DNA of 64,000 bases from Adiantum capillus-veneris (taxonomy: Eukaryota > Streptophyta > Polypodiopsida > Polypodiales > Pteridaceae): the NCBI GenBank assembly GCA_014529385.2, contig CM043970.1, positions 63,656,996-63,720,995 on the forward strand. Direction: 5' to 3'. Position 1 is the first letter of the stretch, and each line of letters opens with the position of its first letter. Positions 34,690-45,119 of the stretch are shown here, one piece after another. The position numbers and the translations under genes were made by a program. The notes below the pieces were generated by a model. That model was not told where the DNA came from, did no database searches, and saw nothing but the letters and a program-made list of their open reading frames with translations.

Positions 34690-34691
<2 letters not shown>

Positions 34692-34737
<46 letters not shown>
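34692..34737. repeat. (GA)n microsatellite
   Basis: About 22 GA units between the MITE-like element and the copia element. Confidence 0.95.
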
Positions 34738-34740
<3 letters not shown>

Positions 34741-34844
34741 CAACAGGAAACGAAGTGATCGTGTCAGCGAGCATGTTTGGGAGGGGAAAGGACTCTTGGC
34801 AGTGAAAGTGCATCTGCGCAACCAATTTGAAGAGTGTTGTGGTT

Positions 34845-35032
34845 TGTTAAGTTTCAGGCCCCGTGGCCGGTTATGGTCGGGCACCCGCCCACTTACTCTT
34901 ATTCATTTGGTTATAATGTCAATAAGGAGTTGAGGGGGATTACTCTCAATAGCTCTACCCAATATTGTGTCTTCCCTTCTCCTTCCCCCTTCTCTCTTTC
35001 CCTCTCTTGCATCCTACATATCTCACCCCACA
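34845..35032 (+). repeat. 5' LTR of the copia element
   Basis: It starts TGTTAAGTTTCAGGCCCC and ends ATCTCACCCCACA. It has the same length as the 3' LTR, with a modest number of substitutions. The next bases AGTAGTATGAGCGCCC look like a decayed initiator-Met primer site (compare TGGTATCAGAGC). Confidence 0.94.
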
Positions 35033-35698
35033 AGTAGTATGAGCGCCCTAGCGACTCGACCTTGAGTCGTGGCTACCCCGTGTGTGCGCTAGCCCAAAGA
35101 GATAGGAATATTGAGAGCTTGGTAGCTCTGTAGGGAATCGACACAACAGGTTGGGTAGGAGCTGCATAATTGAATCCAGATACAAAAGGGCACTGATCAG
35201 CAGAACCGAGCAAGCGAGGAGAGCATCGGTGCTTGCACGCAAGCCTTGAAGGCTTTGGAAGCAGTCAAAAGTCAAGCACTCAATGCTTGTGTGTGTGGAT
35301 AGTAAATCAAGCAGATTTGGGAGCTTGAGTGTGGGTAGTGCTAAGCAAAGCAGAACCGAGTAGATGTAGGCAATTGAAGCTTGAGCAAGCCTAGAAGGCC
35401 TTGAAGAACTCTCGGGCAGATCTTGACAGTAGGAGACATTTGCGAGCAACAAATTCAAAGAAGCTCTAGAACCAAGCTTAGGAGCACACACGCAGATCCT
35501 CTGCTCTCTCGAAGCATATAGAGGAGACCCAAACACCCCTCGACCTGTCGCTCACAGCCTGGCAGACCTTTCGACAAGGAGCATTGAATTTGATTTATTT
35601 ATTGTTAAAACCTAACTTACACATTGTTTGTGAACAAGCCACTGTTCCCACCAAAGCCTTCGACAATCCAGTAGTTAGAGAGCTTAAAAGATAGAGAG

Positions 35699-35741
<43 letters not shown>

Positions 35742-36593
35742 GGCTTCGACATCGATGATTCGCCGTTCAGCCCCACTGAACAACAACAATTTCTATAGGT
35801 TTTCAGACACTTATAGGCACAACGCCTTTCAGGTAGATTTAACAATCATTTTGACAGCAATTTCTCTACGGACAGATCTATGCATGTTTGTTTGAGTACG
35901 CATAATGATATTGAGCTCTTTTGAGAGCAAATATCCCCACAGAATTTCTTTTTTGTGCACACGGTAGTTCTTGACGCATGTTCGTGCACAGTCACTCCTG
36001 TACATTGAGTTGCAGTCACTGCCTATGTACGTTGTTTGTGGCACCAATTTGGCATGATACTTTGGCAGTTTCCTTGGCCGTTTTTGAGACTTAGATAGGA
36101 AGAGACCTTTGTGAGACTGTGGCTAGTCATTTTGTGTCTTCTTTAGCCTTTGTAGGGTCGTTGCGTGAGGTTTTCTTTGAGCTGAGGTATTCTCGAATGT
36201 TGAGATATCTTCAATGATACAGGTAGTTGGAATTCCCCTCTTATGGTATCCTCGCCATAGGATATGTATCTGGACGGTTTCTTTTGTTTTTGACGCCGAG
36301 TTGGCAGTCACACGGCAGTTGGTTTTTGTGCAGTTTATGCCTAGTGGTTGTTTTGAGCAGTTTATGTGCTTACTTTTGTCTTGTCGGGTTTGAGAGTTTG
36401 CTCTCCATACAAAGGAGACTCTGCCAAATTTTTCCCGCGAGTTCATTTTATGCGATCTTCGCACATTTGGCTATCCCTACATTGTGATTTTACTACATTT
36501 GGTTTGAGTTTTTGCTCATGTTATATGGGAAACTCTGTCAAAAGTGTCCCATAAAATTCACCATAAAGTTTTTTGCCACATTCTCTTGAGTCA
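35033..36593 (+). other. Long copia leader without recognised genes
   Basis: About 1.56 kb separate the 5' LTR from the first gag codon, long for a copia leader. It holds a (GA)n run at 35702-35738 and no protein domain. The minus ORF at 35048-35536 shows no known motif. Confidence 0.6.
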
Positions 36594-37400
36594 TGGCTGC
36601 AAGTAGTGCTTTCGATAGAGAAGAGTACTACAACAAAAAATTTGATGGCACAAACTTTGCTATTTGGAGGCAGCGTATGCAAGATGTTTTGATCAACAAA
36701 GGCTTGATAGCACCCTTGCGTGAAGGAAGAGAGAATGTGTACACTGATGAATAGGGGGAAGGCTTGAATGAGCGTGCAATGGCGACCATTCGCCTGCACC
36801 TTTGTGAATCCATTTACTTTCCAATAATGGATAAGACCAATGCCAAAGATATTTGGGATGCTCTATGTGCAGCATGGGATGGCAACAATGCCTCGGACAA
36901 GGTTTTCTTGATGAAGAAGCTTATGTGCATGAATATGAAAGAGGGCACTTCTAATGTTAGTTCTCACTTGAACAAGTTCAACAACATATTTTCACAAATT
37001 ACTTCAAAAGGTCTTAATTTCGATGATAAAATAAAGGCCATTTTCTTGCTATGTTTGCTATCATCGTCATGGAATACCTTCAACACAACCATGAGCAATT
37101 CTGCACCTAATAGAAAGTTAGTTTTCAGCAATGTTGCTAGTGTGTTTCTCACTCTCTTGATGTCAATCTCTTGATGCGATTGGGCATGGTGATGCGTATG
37201 TGGCTAGTGACAATCATGACAAGAACAGGTAGCGTGGTCATAGCCGTGGTCATTCTCAAGATCGCAGGCAAGGTAGTAGCAAGAGCCACAACAAAGGCAT
37301 AAAATATGTTGAGTGTTACTACTACCATAAAAAGGGACACTTGAAAAAATATTGCCACACATTGCAGCATCACAAGGGCAAGGAGAAAGCGAAGTCTGAC
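36594..37400 (+). pseudogene. Copia gag
   Basis: The ATG at 36594 opens MAASSAFDREEYYNKKFDG, then FAIWRQRMQDVLINKGL, a common copia gag start. A stop near 36752 interrupts it. The frame goes on at 36764-37174 with DKTNAKDIWDALCAAWDG, VSSHLNKFNNIFSQI and SSSWNTFNTTMSN (UBN2-type gag). The zinc knuckle (about 37312-37355) reads CYYYHKKGHLKKYC: the second Cys is Tyr, so the knuckle cannot bind zinc normally. Confidence 0.9.
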
Positions 37401-38642
37401 AAACCTAAAAGCAGCGTGAAAATTGAAGAGATTAATGTGGTTGAGTCTCTAACCACTGAGAGAGTTTTTGACGTGCCAAATGATGTGTTGATATTCTCAT
37501 CGGATTTAAGTCATGATGCATTGTTAGCTCTTGACGAGTGTTATGCGCAGAATTGGATTGTGGACTCTGGTGCTAGCTTTCACGTGACTCCTCACAAGGA
37601 GTGGTTTTCTACATACATGGCACAATGAAGCTAGGCAATTCTTATGATCTTGATATAAGCGGTGTGGGCAACATCAAATTTTCTATGTGTAATGGCAGTG
37701 AGTTTATGCTGCACAATGTCATACATGTACCCAAATTGACAAAGAGTTTGATGTTTGTTTGGACAACTGGATTATTTTGGGTTACACTACCATATTTGCT
37801 CATGGTTCTTGGGTTATCAAGAAGGGAAATCTAGTCATGCTTAAACGCTAGAATCCATGAAAGAGAATTCTGTTTGTGTAGTCGAGCTGCCATCTACAGA
37901 GTGATGGCATAGCCGTCTAGATCATATGAGTCAGAGTGGAATGAAAGTCTTGCAGCATTCTGGTTATATCCCTGTTTAGATTACTCTAACTTCTCTTTAT
38001 GTGAGCATTGCATCTATGGCAAACAGATTAAGTTGACATCAACGCCTTTGGACGAGTTAGGGAGACCTCTAGATCTCGTTAATAGCGACTTGTGAGGACC
38101 TATGGTAGTCAAGTCTCTAGGGGGAGAATTATACATCCTGACATTCATAGATGACTCTACTAGAAAGGTGTGGGTTTATCTCTTGAAGCGCAAGAGCGAC
38201 ACTTTAGTGTTCTTTCAGAAGTTCTTAGCATTGGTCGAAAACCAATCGGATAAAAAGCTTAAAGCTTTGCGAAGTGACATTGGAGGCGAGTACATCTCCG
38301 AGTTTAAGGACTTCTGTAGTAAACAAGGCATTAGAATATAGTTTACCATGTCTTACACACCCACCCAAAATGGTGTGGCTGAGAGGATGAATAGAACCAT
38401 TCAAGAACGAGTCACTTCTATGTTGTCTATGGCCAACTTACCTTAAGAATTTTGGGGAGAAGCTGTTATAACAGCTGCTTACTTGATCAATCTATCACCT
38501 AGTGTACAAGGTTTCACAGGAGATGTAGATGGGCAAACAATCCAATTATGATAGATTACGCATGTTTGGGTGTGAGGCATTCTCACATGTGTCAAAAGTG
38601 CTTAGACAAAAGCTAGACCCCAAATCACACAAGTGCATTTTC
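37400..38642 (+). pseudogene. Copia protease and integrase
   Basis: The aspartic protease has NWIVDSGASFHVTP (about 37549-37590) with the DSG triad intact. A frameshift follows near 37620. The integrase zinc region is in LWHSRLDHMSQSGMKVL (37905-37955) and CEHCIYGKQIKLT. The core has FIDDSTRKVWVYLL (Asp at about 38150), RSDIGGEY (38272-38295) and YTPTQNGVAERMNRT with the catalytic Glu (about 38380). Stops lie near 38095, 38340 and 38444. It ends at KLDPKSHKCIF (38642), where the nested element starts. Confidence 0.92.
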
Positions 38643-38970
38643 TGCACCACCGCAGACTGCAGCAACAGAGGCTTTCTTCTTCACAACTGTAAATCCCAAG
38701 TCACTCACGAACCCAAGCTGATAGAAGTTCAATTTTTCTTCATATTTTTTAAAGCACTTACTCACACTTTGGAGTCTCGACACTTCTATGTACAATAACA
38801 TCAAAACTATGTACCTCGCACGACTCGCCCACATGCATAGAGACGGCTGCTGGCACACACCGCCTTTGTACACTTTGTATAAGCATGCTTTATTTAATGG
38901 ATCCAAAAGCATAAAAAAACATCTCTCAAAGTATTTGGGGTGGCCCGCAACATTCCGCCAAAACACTTCA
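38643..38970 (-). repeat. 3' LTR of the nested gag-only element
   Basis: On the minus strand it starts TGAAGTGTTTTGGCGG, preceded by GTTGGGGGGCAATATG (38971-38986). Confidence 0.8.
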
Positions 38971-39459
38971 CATATTGCCCCCCAACAAGCTTGGAACACT
39001 TTCAAGTGTTCCATATGCATATTGTAGCATCTTCTAGACACCCTCCACTTTGCATGCGACAAAAGCACCAAACGATAAGATGAGAGCTTTAAAAAAACAT
39101 AGATTCTCTCACCATCCACTTCCATGTTGCATCTAATAACCATATGCATAACATAGCACGAACTTCTCCCTTTGAAGCAAAATCCCATATGTTGTTAACA
39201 TGAGACATAATTTTGCATTGAATCCAAGCCAAAATCATCATCCTTCAATTCATAGAAAGTATTAATTTTCAACCTTTCCATCAAATCTTCTATATTCTCC
39301 ACCACAAATTGTCAAATCAAGACATTCAAGGCATCTTTGCTTGCCAAACCATTAAAAAGCACTTCCTGCTTCCCATCACACTTGTGACTATAAGGCATGC
39401 CATCATCCAACTTGGGAAGCATATCAGAGTGACTAACACAAAGCATTTGGTCATCCATC

Positions 39460-40180
39460 TCATCAAAATTTCCAAAGAAAAAACCCTCTTTTCATTATCT
39501 TCATAACTTCCTGTGAAATTCTCTCATGCTTGACATTGGAGCTTGCAACAACAAGTAGCTCACCAAACAAGTCACTGATAGATATACCATCATCAAAGAG
39601 TGTAACATCATGCATAAGTGTGGGCTGCAAATTAACATTAAAATCATTCAAACCAATATTTTCAACCTCCACATGGGACTCCATAGAACCTTGTGCAATA
39701 CAACCTTCCACATGATCAGCAACCAGAGGCATATCATCAAACAAGCCATGAGTGGAAACAAAGTCTTGGATATTAGCCACCACATCCTCACCAATGGATT
39801 CTTTGGTGAATTAGATGAATCCATATTATCATCATTAACATCCAAGTGATAATCCAAATCACCAAAAGCATTTACACTATCATTGGCAGCCATAGGCAAC
39901 TCATCAAACAATCCATAAGTAGAGGCAGAGTCTTCATCGTCAACCACAAGAGTAGCACGAGAGTCTTGTAGACCATGAAAATCAACTACATCAGCATCCT
40001 CATAGTCAAGAGGAGAGTCTATACAACCCACATCACATACATCATCCATTGTAGATGCTCCCAAACCTTCGCATACCAAAGCATTCTCATCAAATAATCC
40101 ATATGTAGATACATAATCTCCATCCATATCAACATCATTCTTACCCACGCAATTAAAACATTTTCCAAAGCACAAAAATT
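39460..40180 (-). pseudogene. Acidic repeat region downstream of gag in the nested element
   Basis: In two overlapping minus frames (40175-39648 and 39783-39463) the encoded chain is rich in Asp, Glu and Val, with DVDMDGDY, LDYEDADVVDF, DDEDSAST and DVNDDNMDSS. The motif ST(Y/H)GLFD(E/D) occurs three times, at about 40088-40113, 39899-39925 and 39732-39760. Spacing is roughly 170-190 bases, so it is a decayed protein repeat of about 60 residues. A frameshift lies between copies 2 and 3. I know no domain that matches. It takes the place of pol. Confidence 0.6.
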
Positions 40181-40399
40181 GGCATCTCCAAAATCAAGAT
40201 AAGAACCCATAGAATCGCTTATGTCTATATCATAAGCATTCACCACATGCATGTCATTTTCTTCCACATGATCACATGCTCTTACATTTGCATGCTTTGT
40301 TTCCTCCTCATCAATAGCAAGTGGATTCTCAAGTTAATGACCATTTTTAACAACCCCATACAATAAATCAACCAAGTGCATATCCTCTATTTTTGGTGG

Positions 40400-40900
40400 C
40401 GCATCCAAACCTGCCTTCGTTGTAGGCAACCTATAATGCTTCTTTTATGCTTTTTGGATTCTTCAATTCCACATGTGAATGCACGATAGGTTTCAACTTG
40501 CTTAAACATTTTCAACCTTTCAAAATTGCATGTGTGTACCATGTAACTCCTTCACTAACATCATGTTGGCATGCTTCACACACTTTTCCCATTGCATCCA
40601 TACATCATTGAACCTCTTCCAAAAGCAAGAAACAAACTCATCTTCAGGCATAGCTAAGCTCTTCACCCTTGACCAAGCTTCATTTGGAGTTGGAATCAGT
40701 ACATATCTTTGAATAAATACTGCTTCCAAGAGTGACCAACAACTCTTATCCTCAACATGCAAGCTCTTATACCACACATAATCATCACCCTCAAGCAAGA
40801 GAGGAAACATACGCAACCATTTGGCTTCACAATCATTCCATGTTAGTAAACATTGCAATTTCACTTGTCTCAAGAACCTTCTTGGGTCATATCCTCAAAA
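40400..40900 (-). pseudogene. Gag of the nested element
   Basis: The minus frame from about 40895 reads DPRRFLRQVKLQCLLTWND, then WLRMFPLLLEGDDYVWYKSL, SCWSLLEAVFIQRYV and DEFVSCFWKRFNDVW. This is the retrotransposon gag capsid fold region seen in gypsy-type elements (W-x-x-F-x-x-R-Y block). The last ATG-initiated part is 40873-40520. No zinc knuckle is seen. A clear start codon is also missing. Confidence 0.8.
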
Positions 40901-40916
40901 AGGGAGCACCAAAACA

Positions 40917-41246
40917 TGTGAAGGATTTGGGGGTGGTCTCTATAACACCTCCATTTCACAAGATATACGAGGAAAATAAAAATAGCTCTCACAAGAGGAC
41001 GGGATATGATCTCTACTCACAAACTTACTCACCCTTGCACACAAAAAACCCGCCTACACTTGACTAGGTTTCCTCTACACTATGTACCCCACACAATTGC
41101 CTCGCATGCATAGAGATAACTGGCCCACACCGCCTTTGTACACTTTGTACAAACATGCTTTATTTACATCTAAGGGGTCCAAAAGCATCAAAAAACATGT
41201 CTCAAAGTATTTGGGGTGGCCCACACTATTCCGCCAAAACATGTCA
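40917..41246 (-). repeat. 5' LTR of the nested gag-only element
   Basis: Its right end on the minus strand starts TGACATGTTTTGGCGG. After the other end the minus strand reads TGTTTTGGTGCTCCC, in which TGGTGCTCCC may be the primer site; the tRNA is not identified. Confidence 0.75.
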
Positions 41247-42193
41247 CGATGTGGATGATATGCTCATAGCCGGGAAGTCCAAAAATGAGATTGCACTTTT
41301 CAATGATGCTTTAAGCAAGCAGCTTGCTATGAAAGATTTGGACGATGCACATCACTTTCTTGGTATGTGTATCAAGGGAGATCGCAAACATGGTATACTT
41401 GAACTTTCTTAGGAAGAGTATATTCACAAGGTCTTGCAACATTTTAATATGCAAGTGGGGAAAACATTGAGTATCCCAACGGCTGCATACAAAAAACTTA
41501 GCAAGCATGATTGTCCCAAATTAGATGCTAAAATGGCAGAGATGACAAAGGTGCCATATTCTTCAGCAATTGGCAGTCTCATGTTCGCCATGGTTATCAC
41601 ACGATCAGACATTGCATATGCATTGGGAGTGGTTAGCAGGTATATGGAAAATCCAGGTAGGAAGCATTTGGAAGCACATCTTGAGATGTATCAAGGGCTC
41701 GGCCAGCAAGTGCTTACGCTTTGGGAACAATGATGCATCCATAGTTGGATACATTGATTCGGATTATGCGGGTTATGTGGACCCTTTGCGATCCACATTT
41801 GTCTATGTTTTCTTGTTCGCTGAAAGGATAGTTTCTTGGAGATCATGTATCCAGAGTTGTACTTTGTCTTCCACCCCTGAGGCAGATTATGTTGCTTTCT
41901 AGTTCTAGTAAGGAAGATGTGTGGTTATCTCGTCTAGTGGGAGACCTTGGTATACATTAGACTCCATTGCTACATTGCGACAGTCAGAGTGCGATTGTGT
42001 TAGCAAAAACCCCATATTTCACTCCAAGTCGAAACACATAGAAGTCAAGTATCATGCAGTACGGGAAATTTTGGCTAACAAACGCATTGAGTTAGTCAAA
42101 GTTCACATGGATGAAAACCCAGCGGATGCTCTCACGAAGAGCTTAGCCTCAGAGCGGTTTGCACATTGCATAAAAATGATGGGCGTAGGGTGA
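41247..42193 (+). pseudogene. Copia reverse transcriptase C-terminus and RNase H
   Basis: Copia coding resumes with the RT catalytic box VDDMLIAGKS (about 41250-41280), missing everything before it. Next come KDLDDAHHFLGMCI, PYSSAIGSLMFAM, RSDIAYALGVVSRYM, then frameshifts near 41690 and 41900. The RNase H part includes GYIDSDYAG, ISWRS-like IVSWRSC and STPEADYVAF. The final frame (41921-42193) has KSKHIEVKYHAVREI and MDENPADALTKSL and ends at a stop. Confidence 0.93.
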
Positions 42194-42273
42194 AGCCACA
42201 ATCATGCTTCATGTTTCTATAGTTGTACATAATAGCCCCTACATTCTTTAGCCACTTGGGCCATGTTGGCCTT

Positions 42274-42285
42274 CAAGTGGGAGAT
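42274..42285 (+). promoter_or_regulatory. Polypurine tract of the copia element
   Basis: CAAGTGGGAGAT stands directly before the LTR start TGTCAGGTTT; it is the usual plant copia form. Confidence 0.92.
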
Positions 42286-42473
42286 TGTCAGGTTTCAGGC
42301 CCCGTGGTCGGTTATGGTCAGGCACTCATCCACTTACTCTTATTCATTTGGTTGTAATGTCAATAAGGAGTTGAGGGGGAATACTCTCAATAACTGCACC
42401 CAATACCGTGTCTTCCCTTCTCCTTCCCCCTTCTCTCCTTCTCTCTCTTGCATCCTACATATCTCACCCCACA
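42286..42473 (+). repeat. 3' LTR of the copia element
   Basis: It starts TGTCAGGTTTCAGGCCCC and ends ATCTCACCCCACA, then the flank TGCTT. Confidence 0.94.
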
Positions 42474-42589
42474 TGCTTGAGCGGGAGCAAGAGCACGAAC
42501 GTGGGGCTAGAGCAAAAGTGATCAGAGCCAGTGATTAGAGCTAAGGTTTGGTGAGGGAGGAGAGCAACTAAACTGAGCATCCCCCCCCC

Positions 42590-42645
<56 letters not shown>

Positions 42646-43570
42646 CTCAGCTTGAGTAGAAGTGATCAGAGCCAAGGAGAGTAGCGAAATTGATTGCTTG
42701 ATGAAAATATTGCTGCCTAGAGAGGAAAGAATCAATCAGTTGTGGTTTTGGGACTCTTTGCATTGAAAACTCTTTTATAATATATTGTGTTGATTGACAA
42801 CAGCCAACTGTCAACATCTTTTCTTACTCCAAGTGCTCCTAGGTCGGTGCAATCAACTTGAATAGAGTGTTGGGCTTGAGAGAAAGCAAGAGCAGGAGCT
42901 TGGGGCTAGAGCAAAAGCAATCAGAGCTAAGGTCCAAGAAGGCGGTGAGAAAGGAGAGTAGTGATAGGCCAGTATTGGCTGGGGTTGCTTTATGTAGGCA
43001 AGGTGTGAGTCCCGATGTTCAAGGGCAGAAAGTGGGGGTGGCCCGCATGTCGAGGGTGGGAATGGCAATTGGTCCGCGAAGCCCGTAGCTCAAAGCACAT
43101 GAGGTCATAGCTAAAGGTCGGGCACTCGTACGCAAGGGTGGTGAGGTGGAATGTGCGCTAGTCGAGGGCTTGGTCGCTAATATTGTGTTGACATCCCAGC
43201 TGTCTCCCAGAGTGTGCACTATTTGAGGGACTGACATTGGAGAAAAATGGAAACGAATACAGGAGGGGGTTCATCCTGTGGTGGCTACAAGCATTTGCAG
43301 CCACGTGGATGGAACCCTCGTCCTTTTGATATAAGATATATATGAGAGGCTAGAGCTTTCACATTATTAAAATCTCTATCTAGAGAGAGCCAAAAGAGTT
43401 AAGAGTCTTGAAGAGACGAAATCTTCCCTAATATGAAAATTTCTACTGGTAATGTAATCGTGGATAAGGCGATAAAACCCTTTAATATATCACAAATAGA
43501 TATTGAGGATTATAATATAGAGGATAGGGAATGCTAAAAATACGATAGGATCACGTTCTTTTTGATACCA
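42474..43570. other. No gene; homopolymer and CT repeats
   Basis: Poly-C (42581-42600) runs into (TC)n (42601-42642). Blocks such as GGGGCTAGAGCAAAAG recur at about 42502 and 42903, so part of this is an old direct repeat, possibly a decayed LTR. No protein domain is visible. Confidence 0.6.
42581..42642. repeat. Poly-C tract and (TC)n microsatellite
   Basis: Twenty C followed by 21 TC units. Confidence 0.95.
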
Positions 43571-43572
43571 TG

Positions 43573-43960
43573 TTAGATTTGATAGAACAACAGAGACTAG
43601 GTCTTAATGGAAACCAAAATAACTATGATAATGAACACAATTGAGATATGTATATACCTAGATGAATCCAAAATAAGCCCAGATTCACACTTGAAGGAAA
43701 GTGCAAGGTATGGACCCATGGTAGTCACCCCACAAGACAATATAACCATCAGCTCCATCATGCATAGTATTGACTAAATACCACGACATCCCCACTAGGC
43801 TAGTACATGATGCATAGAAGCTCAAGTAGTATAGGATGAAGAAATAGAGTGGAGGCAAAGCGCTTTATACAAGAAGGACAGGATAGGATAAATTTAGAGG
43901 ACCCATAAGATTAAGATGGATTTATATATATAGGTGCTTGCTCTCGGGCTAGTGTGTCTC
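43573..43960 (-). repeat. Possible LTR with adjoining primer site, minus strand
   Basis: On the minus strand, CAAATCTAACA is followed at once by TGGTATCAAAAAG (about 43560-43572), which looks like an LTR end and an initiator-Met primer site. The other border is not found. Low confidence. Confidence 0.35.
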
Positions 43961-44490
43961 TGCTGCCTTTGAGTCCCTCGGGTTGGGGGGCACTATGGTA
44001 TGGCCGGGGCGGCGGCCTTCTTGCGCTAGCAGCCCTTGTTTTTGGAAGACAGGGGGAGGGGTGCCCTCTCGCCTCCTCACGAGGAGGAGAAAGGCGCCCA
44101 TATGATATGGTTTGACAGTGGAGGTGGGCTACCTCATGGGTGGTCTACATTGTTGTACTTTCGTAGAGTTGTCTCGAGGATGAAGGTTTGTAAGAGTTCT
44201 GATCTTTGTGCTGAGCATTGGCAGGGATTTGAGGTTGTCTATTGGATGCCGCCAACGGTTATGAGCAGGGTGGAGATGGGACAGATTAAGTTCAAGGATG
44301 AAGGAGTATTTGAGCAGGGTGAGGAAGGGTCTGGTCTAGGCGCACATTTGGTTTTTTGCTTTGTCGTGGTATCCTTGTCAAATTTTTGAGAGCAGCTGGA
44401 GACGAGCTGAGTTGGTCAGAGTTTTTCTCCGTAATGTCATGAATGTCAGTTCTGTGGAACGAGGAAGAGAGTATTCAGAGCTGTTTTGAG
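43961..44490 (+). other. GC-rich stretch with an unrecognised ORF
   Basis: An open frame at 44036-44389 (117 residues) is present in GC-rich sequence unlike its surroundings. No motif is recognised. It lies upstream of a LINE 3' end and may be LINE material, but I cannot show it. Confidence 0.3.
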
Positions 44491-44699
44491 GTTGCTTGCT
44501 CCCGATTGTGGGTTATGGCAAATGTCTAGTTAGGAGCGGATGGGTTCGTTCTTCTTGGCTCTCAAGGAGAATCAGGCATATGTTGAGGAAGACTCGTTGG
44601 GGTTATGGTTGGATGTCAGGAAGGAGCTGCAGCGTGGTTCGCACAGTTTGCTCTTCCATCAGAGCGCTTGGTGAAATTGGTAGTCCTTTATTTTTTGGT

Positions 44700-45065
44700 G
44701 GTGGCCCTTGAGCGGCCGATGATGGAGCCTCAAACTCCTCCCCTTGTGCGGCATGTAATCTTTTCGGTCCAAAGTTTGTGCTGTTGGGATTCGGCTCGAT
44801 GGAAAGGAGTGGTTCTCCAATGGCAACCAAACAGGACTGTAGCATTTTTTTCTTCCCGAGGGTGGCTCCATGTTCAGCCATTGGGGTGGCTCCCCAATCA
44901 GCCGATGAACCTCATGGTGGGTGGATGTGTGCTGGTGATGTTGCTTGAGGTTTCATGCATCTGTGGCTCGATACGAGCACAAATTTTATTGTAATTTATT
45001 GTTTTATTTTTTTTATATATAGTCACTCACAATTTGTGAGTTCTGTATTATAAAAATAATGATGA
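44700..45065 (+). mobile_element. LINE 3' end fragment (copy A)
   Basis: The segment GGGGTGGCTCCCCAATCAGC, GGCTCGATACGAGCACAAA and TCACAATTTGTGAGTTCTG match the ends of the LINE copies at 46.9-47.1 and 51.2-51.4 kb. The tail is an AT-rich TATTATAAAAATAAT. The left border is uncertain. Confidence 0.65.
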
Positions 45066-45119
45066 CTTATATAGAGGTAACCATTTGTATTAGATGGAAT
45101 TTTGTGTATTTTTAAGATA

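Larger units (their letters stand above)
38643..41246 (-). mobile_element. Nested gag-only LTR element, minus strand, inside copia
   Basis: Direct repeats of about 330 bases lie at 38643-38970 and 40917-41246. Shared blocks include CACCGCCTTTGTACACTTTG and TCAAAGTATTTGGGGTGGCC. On the minus strand a polypurine tract GTTGGGGGGCAATATG stands right before the left repeat (TGAAGTG...), so the repeats are LTRs and the element points left. The interior has gag and a long acidic region, but no pol. No target duplication is found, and copia sequence is missing at the junction, so a deletion accompanied or followed the insertion. Confidence 0.82.
34845..42473 (+). mobile_element. Ty1/copia element, 7.6 kb, with a nested element inside
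   Basis: Two short LTRs of 188 bases (34845-35032 and 42286-42473) with TG...CA ends bound gag, protease, integrase, RT and RNase H remnants in copia order. The polypurine tract AAGTGGGAGAT lies just before the 3' LTR. Flanking five bases are TGGTT and TGCTT, a target duplication with one change. The middle (38643-41246) is a second element on the opposite strand, and the copia part between the integrase end and the RT catalytic box is gone. Confidence 0.95.

Noticed and set aside
35048-35536. 162-residue minus ORF in the copia leader as a host gene
   Set aside because: It lies in the untranslated leader of the element on the opposite strand and has no recognised motif.
38625-39188. 187-residue minus ORF as a membrane protein gene
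   Set aside because: It is a reading through the nested element's 3' LTR and adjoining 3' spacer.
44036-44389. 117-residue ORF as a host exon
   Set aside because: No motif, no splice context that I can support, and LINE sequence follows closely. Kept only as an unrecognised stretch.
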